Positions 41,547 through 54,711 of a stretch of 64,000 nucleotides of DNA are shown one piece after another; the first letter of the stretch is position 1; each line of letters begins with the position of its first letter. Origin of the DNA: Lepidurus packardi. Taxonomy: Eukaryota; Arthropoda; Branchiopoda; Notostraca; Triopsidae. Made by a program: the position numbers and the translations under genes. Under the pieces are notes generated by a model. That model had not been told where the DNA came from. It did no database searches and saw only the letters and a program-made list of their open reading frames with translations. Location: assembly GCA_023053545.1 (NCBI GenBank), contig JAKZAN010000001.1, positions 10,250,565 through 10,314,564 on the forward strand, written 5' to 3'.

Positions 41547-43032
41547 CAGGGTTGCCAAATGTTTTTGCTTGTTTTTTCAAACCAAAAATGGGGAAAATGG
41601 TTTGTTTTGAAAGGCTTTGGTTTAGGAAAATTTGGTTTGGTTTTCTGGTTTGTTTGGAGAAATCTTCGAAAATTTATAATAGGGTGAAAAGTATCCTCAG
41701 TAACCAACGTAAGACTTTTTGACACTAGAGGTACCAAACGCCTCTTTCTCATGTAGACTTCGGTGCGAAATTCTCCTCCAAGGAATGTGAGATTTTTGTT
41801 CAAAAGCAAATTTGCGGAGCAAAAGAGGCGCCAACAAGGTAGTTGCAACTGTGCAGGCAAGGTGTTTGAAAAGTTTCTGTTTGAACCAACCTCTTAGGCG
41901 GAACCACGGTTACCTGAAAACAAAGAAGTATTTCGTGGCCTATCATACTTATCTCCTAGTAGAGTTCTTCCATAGGTGGATAAAGTTGCTTACCCCTGGC
42001 TCACTTAATGGGAACGCTCAGATATTCCAAGACCATTGAAAAATTAAGTCTTGTAATCTGGTCAGAGACGGATCTTAAAAAAGTTCTGCCGTCCCTAGAG
42101 ACGTTACTTGAATTCTGTATGTCAGTCAGAAGTTACCAGGACGTACGAGGACTTTTTGCATTCAGAGAGTTATCTGAATATTGCTTAGCCTGTTTATCGT
42201 TGCCAATTTCTAATGCTTTTGAAGAAAGAGTATTGTCTTAAGTGACGTACGTAAAGTGACGTCATAAGTGACGTACGTAAAGAGCAAACTGCGCAATAGA
42301 ATTGATATTAAAATACTTGACGCAGTTGTTAGACTTAAGTAATACATTTCCAATAGACATTTGTGTTGTAATAAATTTCAAGTGACGGCTTCAGTACCTC
42401 CGCAGCAATACGTACAACGATAATAGTGAAGATGAAATTGATGTTGAAGACTTCGCCATTTTGGCACACTTCGAATAGTATTTCTTTTTTTTATCGCTAT
42501 TGTACTTACTGCCCATGTTTATAGAATCATTTGTTTTTCCTGCATGTAACATGTATGAATCTTTTGGTTAACTTGCTCTTCCTATATTTCTGCCTTTTGT
42601 TAACCCGGAAAGGGCCCTCACTTGTAATAATCTAAAATTAATCTTTTTGACGTGCAATTTTGATTGGAATGTACACATGCGATAAGCAAATTCGTGTGGG
42701 TTTCAATTCCAAAAAACAATGATCTCGTTGTGATAATAAAATAACGTAATCAAATGTGGTATTATTGAGTCGGGGTTTGTATTCTATTTTGCTTAACGAT
42801 GAGTATGAATATAATTTTAATCCGAAAGATTTTCCCCACATTAATTTAATAGGAAAATAGGTCGCAGTGGTATCGCAGAAGTTTTCCAAAATTTAGTGGA
42901 GTAATTGCCCTAAAACTTCGAAATTTAAACACTTTTTTAAAAATTGGTTTGTTTTGGAAGGCCGGTGGTTTTTTTCGGTTTGCTTTTCAGGTTACTTTGG
43001 TTTGCTGATTCCGAAGAAATCTGGCAACCCTG
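41547..43032 (+). mobile_element. Decayed hAT-superfamily transposon
   Basis: The ends are an inverted pair: CAGGGTTGCCA at 41547 and TGGCAACCCTG at 43022-43032, the typical short hAT terminus. Inside, on the plus strand, 42008-42241 encodes a frame ending FRELSEYCLACLSLPISNAF followed by EERVLS. This matches the C-terminal dimerisation block of hAT transposases (CLSLPxSNAxxERVFS). The frame then stops and the rest is broken. TGGTTTGTTTTG near 41600 and 42943 occurs in direct orientation near both ends. An 8-bp target duplication is not visible. AAGTGACGTACGTAAAG is repeated near 42240-42282. Confidence 0.75.
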
Positions 43033-44674
43033 CATGCCTTAGTCTTGTTCAGTCAGGAGCTTTTTCTGTCCCCGGTGCTCAAGTAATACTTTTTCCCCCT
43101 TCCTTGTTTCTTTTGTCCTTTTCTATTTCCCCGGACATCAGATTCAGTGACTTGAGTGTATGTTGCGCGATCCATCACATGAGGCTTGTTTGTCGATGTA
43201 ACTTTGCTTGTCAGTTGTCGCGGCCAGACAAAGATCCGAACTAAGTACCTACAGACGCCTATCAGCCTCCTCTTGGTGATCGCTTACTGTGGGGGAAACA
43301 AACCTGCTGGGAGGCAATATAATGAGAGAAAAAACTGGGAAGAAATTTGCGCGGATTTGCGCTAATGATGCGTGCGAGAACCTGTTCGAGCTCGGCGTTT
43401 CACTTCCTAAGAGATGTTTTTTCTCTTGAGGCAAATTTTGATGTACCCTACCGGGTATCAATTAACCCTCTCTTGAAGGTGGCAGCTCCATATGCCCGTA
43501 TCCTTCGCTTTCTGGGTATCTTTTGCATTGCGCTTCGCCCCCTCTTCTCTTGATTGCTGAGTCGCCTCTCCGCCGTGATTGCTGATTTAGCTTATCCCAT
43601 TTGTCTGGTTTCCGGTACCGATGCAGCTTTATTGTTTTCCGGTACCGATGCTGTCTTTGTCCCTGTCGCCTATCTGGTTGCTATTTTTCGCTGATTAGGT
43701 TTCGAGACCAAGCGATTTAGAAAAGGTTGGAAGCCAGTTCTTTTTCGAGTTCAACTTTAGATTTTTCTTCTCGTCAGCACTGGTACTCTCAAAGGGACGT
43801 TATACCACCGCTCATCTTTCTAGGGAAAGTTTTAGAGGAGATAAAATTAAATTGGCGAAAGGGGCAGAGTTTCAACGATGCTAGGAGAACAAGTCCCGCC
43901 CCCTGGACCACTCCCTAGAGAGGCCAACGTTGTTAGGTATTGTGTGCAGCGAGTCTCGTCTCACTTTTGATGGTTTATAGACCCCCGAGCGAAGGGATAT
44001 CAGCTTCATTTCAGGAAGAAGACCCCAGCCAACGAGCGCCACACATACCAGGCTTCCCGCGTTCTGGGGGCCCCGTTTTATTAGGCGGCACATTTGACTC
44101 CTCCCACCCTCCCAGTTTTGTAGGGCTGAATTACTACGGCACATCCACACGCTGTAGCATAACATTTATCAGCTTTTCCCTGGGCAACACACGCTTTAGA
44201 ACCCCGGGCGAGATCTCTCCGAACAGTCGTCGAAAGCACGCATACTCGCTTCCCAAACACACACATACAAACACACATACACACAAAACGGAGAACGTTT
44301 CTGGGTTAGGGGAGACCTTTGCAACGCCTGCGCTCCTTAGGCTGTTTGCGGTCGTTTTCCTAGTAGCGGGGCGGGGGAGCAGGAGGAACATCCCCGGCTG
44401 CAGCAGATCATCGATACAGCTCCCGGAGTGTGCTTCGCGGAGTGCTCAGATCTGAAGAGAGAGTGCCGGTAGTCGCCTCTCTCACGCGGTGCAAAGTCTG
44501 TCCCACCGTGTAGGTGAGTTCGTCGACCGGACTCTGTTGCACGACGACAAGAAAGAAAACCGAAGGGCAAAAATAGAGAAAAATTACGTTCGAGTTTTTG
44601 GTGGTGCTGGTGGTTGTGGGAGTGGCCTAGCCGCTTAATTTTTCCCGCAAAAAAAGTAAAGATTAAAAAGAAAG
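43033..44674. other. KCC upstream region
   Basis: No gene recognised. Contains a CACACATA-type microsatellite at about 44258-44288 and a short duplication (TTCCGGTACCGATGC twice near 43610-43650). The last several hundred bases probably hold the kcc promoter and 5' UTR. Confidence 0.4.
44258..44288 (+). repeat. CA-type microsatellite
   Basis: Interrupted (CA)n run, ACACACATACAAACACACAT, upstream of the kcc start. Confidence 0.8.
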
Positions 44675-47600
44675 ATGACTTCATCGGCCGAAAATTCTCG
44701 GTTTATTACCGAGAAGGTCTTTTCTTGTAATGAAGCCCCGCCCTCAATGGACGGGTCCGCTGGTGAGTCTTCCAAACTTTTAACTTTCCTGTTCCCTTTG
44801 TGTGTGTGTGCCTATGGTTTGTTTTTTTCTTGGGCCGTTGTAACACGCAGATTTTGCTCCTGCCCCGGAAAGGGAAATGCATTACCCAAAGATTCCGGAG
44901 ATGTGTGTGTACGTGTGGCGGGGGAGTCCGTCAGCGAGCCTTGCTTACTGCTGCCTCTTAAGATTTCACGGTCGTGCCTTGTCTTATCGATCTGCGTGAC
45001 TCCGCTGCTCTAGCTGTCTCTTACGCCACTCGTCTTGGGGATGGCTTCGGCCTCGCGTCGCTGTCTTGCTTGGATGACAGGAATGGCACTTTTTTTTCGT
45101 TCCTACCTTGGGACAGGTCCCTCCCCTCCTTTCCTCTGAAAAAGCTTACTCTTTATTGGGACTCCGAAGCCCCGCCTCTCCTTTTTTTCCCCTGGAATTT
45201 TCCTGGGTCCCAGTGAAGGAATGAAATCTGGACGGAAGCAAGCGTTTTTCCTACTTCCTTTTTTTTCTGAAGGATGGGGGGACCGGCGCTGGTGCTTCCC
45301 GGTGACTGTGTTCGGCCACCATGTCATGGCACACACTCCTCGCCTAGCTTTCATGATATTCTGGCGGACTTTTCCCTGTTTCTTCCCTCTCTCTGCCTCC
45401 TGCTCTCCAGTAACCGGCTGCTCTCTTCTCTACGTATCCTATTGTATAGAAGTGGATCGATCGGCTCGATTCATCGTTGCCATTCCTAGGCTCCTCATAC
45501 AGCCCCCCTGAAGCTTGCTCGACACTTTTTTTTATCATTTCTAGTTTAGAGAGAGAAAAGAGAGAGAGAGAAACGAGAACATGGAACGAGAGAACTGCCA
45601 AGTTTTGTTCTTTTATCAAGTCTGAGAGATACGACATGGGACATGCTGAAGAGGAAGAGTGCATGGGGGAAGAGAAACGAGAAGAGACGGAGAAAATTAG
45701 GCAACTGTATTTATAGCCGTAGCTCACTTTGATTTCCGGGTGGCCCCCACCAAAAAATTGCTGTCATTTTACGCTCTTGGGTGTCGCCCTCTTGGGGAGG
45801 ATTGGATTATTTTTGCAACCCCCTAACCCACCAAGGGCCACCTGGTGGAAACCCAGTTAAGGGTCTTTTCCACTCAATGGGAGGCTGTTTTCCTTTCCGC
45901 CTCCTTCAAAACTGTCATCAACTGGCTGATATGGACTTGGAGGGGGGGGAGGAAAATGAAAGCATCTCTTACTGGAAGACTTTTGGGCATTGGGTGCCAT
46001 GCAGCAAAGGGCTAGAGAGGAGGCGGATGCTGGATCTTACAACCCTTGGCTCCGCCTCCGGGTCAATACCTGGCTGTTGGGACTTGCTTTTCCGGCACTT
46101 CTGCTGCTTCTCCTTATTTGCTGTTAGAAAATTAATCTGTCGTTTCCAAGATTGCTATATGGGGAATCAGATTGGAAAAGCTCACTGGGACTGCAGAGAT
46201 TTGTAATAGTAGCCCTTAATTGGATCTGTTGATGTAGACCTACTTGGCTTTTTGGAGAAATAGGGTAAATGGAAGAAGGATTCTAAAATGTGGTCTTTTA
46301 TTAAAAATAAAATATAGTTATAGTATCTAATACGCTGTTGTTCGTGTCTTTTATTTTCTGCAATTTTTTAGGCGATGTGACGGAAGAACAGCCTTTCGTG
46401 ACGGAAAAAAAGGAACCTTTATCCGGCTACGAGCGGAATCTGTACCTCTACCATGTAAGTTGAGCCCCTTGTTCGCACGCTAAACCACTTCATTTTCAAC
46501 CACACCTGATTGTCGTCGACACCTTGCCCACCATTTAAATCGGATGGATGTCGACCATGCTAACGCTTGCCTGGGAATGGGGGGTAATTTGTAGACCGCT
46601 ACCGGGGCCGACCACACGTTTTGTCTTCGGCACAAGTCCTGTGCATGTCACCCGGCATATCATCTCGATTGCCCTTAATGCGGTCCGGTAGTACAAACAG
46701 AACACGCGAGAACAGCCAGTGTCCCATGTCCGAACTTAATCCCGAGGCTCTAGCTCATACAATGCAAGCAGCCACAACCGCTTGCTCTCTCACGCCGGAA
46801 AGCAAGACGACATCATCAAACCCCATTCTCAGTGAGGGGCAAGCAGGAGGGAGGAGGACCAGGCGAAAATATTGATTTCTCAGGCAGCACTAGTGCTTCT
46901 GCAGCTATGTAAGAGCTTCAAGAAACATGGGCCCTGAGAGGAGCACCTACCCACCAGGCCAGGGCAGACAGCTTCTTCATCACCGAAATGGCCTTTTGTT
47001 CAGAGCCCAAAGGAATGTCGGAGCTCTATTATTCTGATGTTGCTTCCCTCCGCATTTCTATCAAAACCTCATTTTTTTCCTTATTTCTTGTAAACACAGC
47101 AAAATCGTGGGACTTGTCATGCATGGTTGGATCTATGCCCTCATCATCGTTACTATCATCGTTTGTGGCTGTTTCGCATGAAAAAAGAACGAAAGTTTAT
47201 CGCGTTTTGCTGCATCTTTTGGCTTTTCAGCCTCAGCAGAATCTAAGCGGGAGAGAAAAAGCTAATTTTTTAGTCATAAATGCAGTCGTTCTTTGGCTTC
47301 CTCCCCGCTGTCCTGTCTGATGGAAACTGCTTGACAGCTTAATTGAACGGATTGGCAATAGGTTTTATGCAAAGCTTGTTTTAATCGACTGGGAGGCGTG
47401 GGGAATGTCCTTTAAAAGGGTTTTTCGAGCTTAGGAAAGTTGTTTGCTAACGGAATGAAGGGAAATATTGGTGATTCAAAGGACCGTGACCCTTGTTACG
47501 TTGTTGGCTTTCAATCTTTTCTAAAGTCGGACATGTTTCGCTTACTTGATCGCGTTGTTGGGCCGCGTAATCTGTTTCCGTGGCATTTTTTCCGAGTCAA

Positions 47601-50600
47601 ACCCATTTCCTTTCCAGCCATTTGCTTTCTTCCTTTTCCTTATCCCTAAGTTATGGCGAGGGGAGAGTTTTTGGACGGGCCGATACGTCTTCCTTCATCC
47701 ATTTACGTTTTTTTCTCCCTGATTTCCTCGAGCGGGAATCGCTTCGTGATGGACAGACAAGTAGGGCAAGCCACGAATCTAAACCGTGAAAATTTCATCC
47801 TTCACTCGGCTTTGCATCATTCATCCTCCTACCACCCTGTCATACCGTGAGTGTACATGAAATCAATCAATTCTTCGATTCATGACTCCATGCCTGTCCT
47901 TTTCACATGGTAGTGCCTTGTTTGACGGACCCCAACCGTACCAATCGCTCGATAAACTGTTATGCGTAGGAATTTGTTTTTATGTTTTGGGTTTTATTAC
48001 CTCTCACGCGGCTTTCAGCTGTTGACACAACTTGCAAGTTTTGTTGCACTTTTAAGGGTTTCATAAAGAACGAGAAAGTTTGAGAAGGGGCGGAGCCCAA
48101 GCTTATTGCGTTTTCCGTTCGGTGCATTTCCAAAATAAATTGTACCCCTTCGGCACCATTAAGCGCCAGCGATATACACACTTTACAGTCTTACGGTTCC
48201 ATAACTGGCCATGGCACCAAGTTTTAACCTTTCGGGGTTCTTTTTTTCGCTTTTTTTATGAATCGTGACCTAAAAACTCGATGCACTTCACTGCTCATAT
48301 CCGTTTGAGCCCTACCTCTTCCCGTGTGATGTTTCTACGTGAAAAAATAGAAAGAAAAAAAAGCCAATAGCAAACACCAAAAGTTATGGAGAAAGGATAA
48401 AGCTTGTAGCAGGGTGACGTCTGGGTTATTCGATACTAATGTGCACTCTTGAGCCAAAACTAATTGCCTTTTTTCCTTCTGCAGGATGAAATGGAAGATC
48501 GACCGCGGGTGGCGAAGCTCCTCAACTCCTTGGCCAACTACAGTGCTACCATCAGCTCTGCGCCCACGGACAATGATGCTGGTGGAGGAGCTGCCGGAGA
48601 CGAAGGGGGAGGCACCAAAGGCAAACCTGAAGCGAAATTGGGGACGTTGGCTGGCGTATACTTTCCCTGTATGCAAAACATTTTCGGGGTCATCCTTTTC
48701 ATCCGTCTCACCTGGGTTATTGGCACAGCTGGGGTCATCCAGAGCTTTTTCATTGTCTTTATGTGCTGCTGCTGCGTAAGTTCTTTTCACTTTTCGAGCA
48801 AATGTTTGGCTTTCCTAGCAAAACGGACATTGATTTTTCGAGTTTTTTTGCCTGTGTGTGTGTCTTTTTGTAGACGATGCTGACGGCTATTTCCATGAGC
48901 GCAATTGCCACCAATGGGGTGGTCCCAGCAGGCGGGCCCTATTTTATGATATCAAGAAATCTGGGCCCGGAATTTGGCGGGGCGATCGGGCTCTTGTTCT
49001 ACGTGGGAACCACCTTTGCCGCCTCTATGTACATCGTAGGAGGCATTGAGATTCTCATCGTAAGGGATTTTTCTTTATTACCATGTGGGAGTAGTAGTTG
49101 AAAGTATTTAAAAGCTACTCATTCTACCCCATTTTAATGGATGCTTTGGTCATAATAATTAAGCAGTTAATATAAATATAAATGGAGTGCTTACTGAAAT
49201 GGAGAACTGTGTATGAGGAATATTGTGTTATAGTTTCCTAGGTATTTTTTTAAATCGATTTCCATTAGGATCGTAAGAAGCTAGAGTTATGGTACGGGAC
49301 CGTATGCTTGGGGATAGGCTACACGAGATAAATAAGCTATATAATTAGTACACATATTCTTTATGATTATTAGTAGTGTTGGTTATGATAGTACTAATTG
49401 AGTTGGCTTACTAATTACTTTTCTGGTTATTATAAAGGTGGTTATAAGAGTACTGCATATCGATTTAGTGATTATGATCAGCATATAAGAAAACTACCTT
49501 TGAATTTGATATAATTCCTCGATCATATTGGTAGTTGAAAAGAAGATTACGCAATGCATGCAATAAGTTTCGAAAAAAATAAAGCCCGAGCGGAGAAGAA
49601 CTTATTTTTCTATACATTATTATTAGTATTTACTTATTGATGTTTGTAGATAAGTTTCTGATTAGTCACATTTTTGCATTAAATATAGTTTACGTAGTTT
49701 TTCCCTGAAGATAATCTAGAAAATTATAATGTAAAGGTAAAATAAAAAATTCCTCAAAGCATCTATGCGGGAAAGAGTCTTTGGGGGAAGTTCGGTATTA
49801 ACTGTAATTTACGTGCAGGTAATTACAATACTCTCCATTCCAGACCTATATGGCACCTAGCTTAACGCTATTTGGAGATCCTCGAGTTGATCCTGAAGTG
49901 CTGTACAACAACCTACGGCTCTATGGAACAGGTTTGTTGGCAATCATGGGTCTAGTTGTGTATGTTGGTGTGAAACCAGTGAGTAAAGCTGCTCCAGTTG
50001 TCCTGCTCTGCGTCATCTTATCCATTTTGGCTGTTTACACGGGCATTGCTATGAACTGGAATGGATCCGACAAGCTCTGGTAAGAGAAAGAGAAAGAGAG
50101 ACTCCTTTACGAGTTTGACTTGATAGTTAATGCAACATCTGCTTTTGTTTGGTCCTTTCAGGATGTGTCTTTTGGGGAACCGGCTCTTGTCCGAAGAGCA
50201 CACAGGCAATTGCACCAAAGAAGAAGGCTCTCCTTTGTGGAATTTATTTTGCGAATACCGAGAGACTGTCGTTCGCAACCAGACTGTCATGATGCCTTTC
50301 TGCGATCCTTATTTCGAGGCCAACAACGTTAGCTTCACTTCTGGTATCAAAGGGTTAGCTTCAGGCGTCTTCTTTGGTAAGTAATACTCGCTCCAACTTT
50401 CTTTGCTTTCTTCTGCTTTTTCTTTCTCACTGGTTGCCTCGCTCTTTTCCAATATCTTATCCTGTCTTGGGATGCTGTACCATCTGCTCCGGGAATGTAA
50501 ATGAGAAAAGTTCGAGCTTAAATTCTGTAGGCAAATATGCTGGGATATGTTAATGCTCTATCGTGGGAAATCCAAACCCGAAAACCAAAAGGGGGTCCGA

Positions 50601-53600
50601 AAAAAGAAAGAAAGCCCATCGCAGTATGGAATAGATGCCATTTGGCACGCAAACTGAGGCTCCCATTCTCAATCCCTAGTTGATTTTTTATATGTAAATG
50701 TCGTGCTTTTGGGTACGAGCTGGCATTTCACCCGATTTTGATGGTTGGTTTATAACCACCTTTTTGCTTTTTTATGTTATTGAGGATGACTGGATTGGTT
50801 CGGAAATCGCTTCCTTCCCCTTTTCCCTTTGAGCTCGATTTCCCTATTTTACGACGAACCAGTATGACGCTTTTTTCTCTTCGCCTTCCGGTTTATTGGA
50901 ATTATAGAGAACTTGGGTGCCAAATATTTGGAAGAGGGGCAATACGTGGCGCGTACCTCGAATCCCGTTGATGTGGAAGCACTGGGCCGTCCGCAGTACA
51001 ATCAAGTCGTCTCCGACATTTCCAGCGCGTTTACCGTACTAGTGGGGATTTTCTTCCCATCGGTGACTGGAATTATGGCTGGCTGCAACCGCTCCGGGGA
51101 TTTGGCTGATGCACAGCGCTCTATTCCCATTGGAACCATCATGGCGATTCTCACCACGTCCACCGTCTACATTTCGGCCGTTTTCCTCTTCGCTGCCTCC
51201 TTTGATGGACTCCTCATGCGCGACAAGTTAGATTTACGATGAGCCAAAGAAATAAACACGGACTAAAACATAAAACAAACATCTGTTTGAACTTTTTCAG
51301 GTTTGGCACGAGTATCGGCGGTCGATTAGTGGTTGCTAATCTTGCTTGGCCAAACGAATGGACCATTCTGATCGGTTCTTTCATGGCGACCACGGGAGCA
51401 GGCTTGCAGAGTCTCATTTCGGGTCCCCGACTTTTACAAGCAGTAGCCAAAGACAACCTGGTGCCCGCCCTAGCCCCTTTTGCTACCACTTCCGCTCGTG
51501 GGGAGCCTGTCAATGCTCTATTGCTTTCTCTAGGTGAGTCCGGGACTGTGTATCTTTCCTTTTTATCTTTGTTTGCTATTTTTGGTACTTAACGCCATAT
51601 TTTCTTTCGGCTTTTCTATAATATTTGGTAGGTTCCGGATAATATTGATTAGTTTTCTTTTTTAGCACTGTGCGAGTTTGGCGTGCTGCTGGGGAACGTT
51701 GATGTGTTGGCCCCATTACTCTCCATGTTTTTTCTGATGCTCTACGGATTCGTGAATTTGGCTTGTGCCCTTCAAACGTTGCTGCGAACGCCCAATTGGA
51801 GGCCCCGGTTCCGATACTACCACTGGTCGCTGTCTTTTTTGGGCGCTTCTCTTTGCGTTGCTATCATGTTCATGTCCTCGTGGTACTATGCGCTCATCGC
51901 TATGGGCTTAGCGTCGCTGCTGTACAAGTACATCGAGTACCGTGGGTAAGTTTGACGGAACTTAAAGTGCATAATTTCATCATTTGTAATGCAAAGTTGA
52001 CTGAAGGAAATGTTTCTTTTCGTAATTGGCAGTGCTGAAAAGGAATGGGGTGATGGATTAAGCGGGTTAGCTCTCTCAGCAGCTCGCTACAGTCTGCTCC
52101 GCTTAGAAGAAGGTCCCCCACATACGAAGAACTGGCGTCCGCAGCTCTTGTTACTTGTTAAATTGAGCCCCGATCTCGTTCCAGTTGAGCGTCGCATTTT
52201 CAGCCTCACTTCGCAGCTCAAAGCAGGCAAAGGACTCACTGTCGCCGTTTCCGTCTTGCCAGGAGAATTTACTGAGCAGGCCAGCCAAGCGCAAGCTGCC
52301 AAGCAAAGTCTCCGCAAAGTGATGGAGGAAGAGAAAGTCAAAGGCTTTGTTGACGTTTTGGTAGCCAAAGACGTGGCTGAAGGTTTATCCAATCTGTGAG
52401 TGTACTCAGCTTTGCTTTACGTTCCCTTTCATCCGGAACTAACCGTTGTCCTTTGAACGGGGAATTAAAATTGTAGGATTCAGAGCACTGGTTTGGGTGG
52501 ATTAAAGCCCAATACGGTAATCATGGGCTGGCCGCAAGGTTGGAGACGTAAGCAGGCCAAAAATGCGGATAATAACAGCAGTGTTGCTGGTGCGGAAGCT
52601 GCTGAAAGCGGAGGCGAAGCGGTAAATGATCCGCAGCTGCTCAATTCCTGGCGTCGTTTTATGGACGTCGTACGCGCCGTGGCTGCCAACAAAATGGCAC
52701 TCTTGGTACCCAAAGGCTTACACCGCTTCCCCGAAGCTCATGATAAGGTAACAAAATGCCTTGTCCATTAGTATAAAGGGCAACACCCATCTTGGTGGAT
52801 GCCCGCAGTTAAGATTAATCTAGGAATGATTCATCTTTCCTCAATTTTTTTAATAACCGTTCAATAGATAAACGCATGCAAACTCTCCGTTATGACTTGA
52901 AAAACCTATTATGCCATAGTTTACGGCGCTTGTTTCCGTAGTTACTATTTATCGCCTTCTTGCAAATATTTTTGCTCTAGTTATAACAAGTTTCATTTGG
53001 TGGCTAATACCTATTAATGAATAATTTCCTTCTTTAGCTGAGCGGTCATATTGATGTGTGGTGGGTGGTTCATGACGGTGGAATGCTCATGCTGCTTCCC
53101 TTTTTGCTGAAACAAAACCGAGTCTGGAAAAACTGTCGCCTACGCATCTTTACCGTGGCCCAGATGGAAGATAACTCCATCCAAATGAAAAAGGATCTCA
53201 AGAGTTTTCTCTATAATCTGCGTATTGACGCAGAAGTAGAAGTTGTCGAAATGGTACGATTTACAATTGTCTCGCTGTATTAAACCATACCCTTGCGACT
53301 GCTAATTTGATTAAAAATGTACTTTTGTCTTTCGATATTAGATGGATAGCGATATCTCGGCCTATACGTATGAACGCACTTTGGTTATGGAGCAGCGGAA
53401 TGATATCTTACGACAAATGCGGTCCAGCAAACGCCCCAGTTTGTCAACTGTAAGTGCCTTTTGTTAATTTTGGAGGTTTGGGGATGCTGTGCTCTTTTTT
53501 TTTTGTTCTTGTTGCAGTTAGTTCTAATTCTGACGTACACTCTTAGCTAAATCCATGTCTGTGTGTGTGTGCTCTCTCTCTATCTTCTTGGCTAACCCAT

Positions 53601-54490
53601 AGGCGGATGCAATGGGAACCTTTACGGAGGTATTGGCCGTTGTACAAACTACTTTTGTCCTTTTTTACTTTCACACCCTTCTTTGTTTCCCTTCTGTCGT
53701 AGAAGCTAAGAATAGTACCCGCAGTAATTATCTTTTTTCTTGCAAAGGTACAAAGCATCATGGATCAAGCAGTGGAGCAACGCGGCTCACGAGTTCGCTT
53801 TTCCGAGGAAAGACGCCTGCCGGCTGCTGTGGAAGATCAGGAATTGCGAGAAGTGTGTACGGACACCGCTGCTCAACCGAGCCGAACGACCAGTCCCACC
53901 TCGCCTACGATCCTGTCGTCGCACAAAGAAGAAAAGACGCGCCCACTCGTCGTCCCCACGCTGTCTGTGGATGCTCCAGCACCCAAAGCGGATTCATTAA
54001 ACTCAGAAACAGACCCCGGCTCTCCTACTTCTATGCCCACTGCTCCCAGAACAAAGGCCAATCTGCTCACCGTTACCCCGTGAGTGGCCTATGTGGTTTT
54101 CACTTTTTCTGCGTCATTCTTTTTAATTTCTTATTTATTTTTTTTTTTATTTTTTTTTCGGCAATACAGGGATGAAACCAACGTGCGGCGAATGCATACA
54201 GCGGTTAAGCTAAACGAAGTCATTGTGGAACGTTCTCATAATGCCGAACTCGTCGTCCTTAACTTGCCTCCCCCTCCCAAACATGGCCCGCTCCATAATG
54301 AAGCCAATTGTAAGCTTAGAGTTGTTCAACAACTATAATTTTGACGAATTGAGATGCTAAAATTGGTGTGTCTTTGTTCTTTCCTTGGGGTTCTTCAGAT
54401 ATGGAGTTTTTGGAAGTCTTAACCGAAGGATTGGAGCGTGTCCTTATGGTTCGGGGCAGTGGCAGAGAAGTTATTACCATCTATTCCTAG
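44675..54490 (+). CDS. kcc: K-Cl cotransporter (SLC12A4-7, kcc)
   Basis: Electroneutral K+/Cl- exporter of the plasma membrane. Seventeen exons join in phase: 44675-44762, 46372-46454, 48485-48775, 48874-49059, 49844-50079, 50162-50376, 50908-51226, 51301-51533, 51666-51945, 52033-52395, 52477-52747, 53038-53253, 53342-53449, 53603-53629, 53748-54079, 54170-54309, 54399-54490; 1159 residues. Conserved blocks: [40 protein letters not shown], a large Cys-containing glycosylated extracellular loop, [92 protein letters not shown] and the end [22 protein letters not shown] keeps the C-terminal regulatory Thr of vertebrate KCCs. Exon 14 is 27 nt. The first two introns exceed 1.6 kb. AATAAA at about 55424. 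Confidence 0.96.
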
Positions 54491-54677
54491 AAGCTATGCA
54501 CTAACAGACGTCCCCCAGCCTGCGAATTATCGAGTCGATAAATTGAAAGCTCGATAATTGTGGCTTTATAAACCACAAGCCCCATCTCTGCCAATAGCCC
54601 AACACACAAGAGAGACAATCGGTGGCCGTAGCTGTTCCTTTGGCTTCCCCTGTAAGTAAAGAAAAAAGGGGAAAAAG

Positions 54678-54711
<34 letters not shown>

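Noticed and set aside
43940-44455. 171-codon plus-strand frame over the CA repeat
   Set aside because: Crosses a microsatellite and has no protein-like pattern.
45781-46206. 141-codon frame in kcc intron 1
   Set aside because: No family match; the frame shows no splice consistency with kcc and its composition is intron-like.
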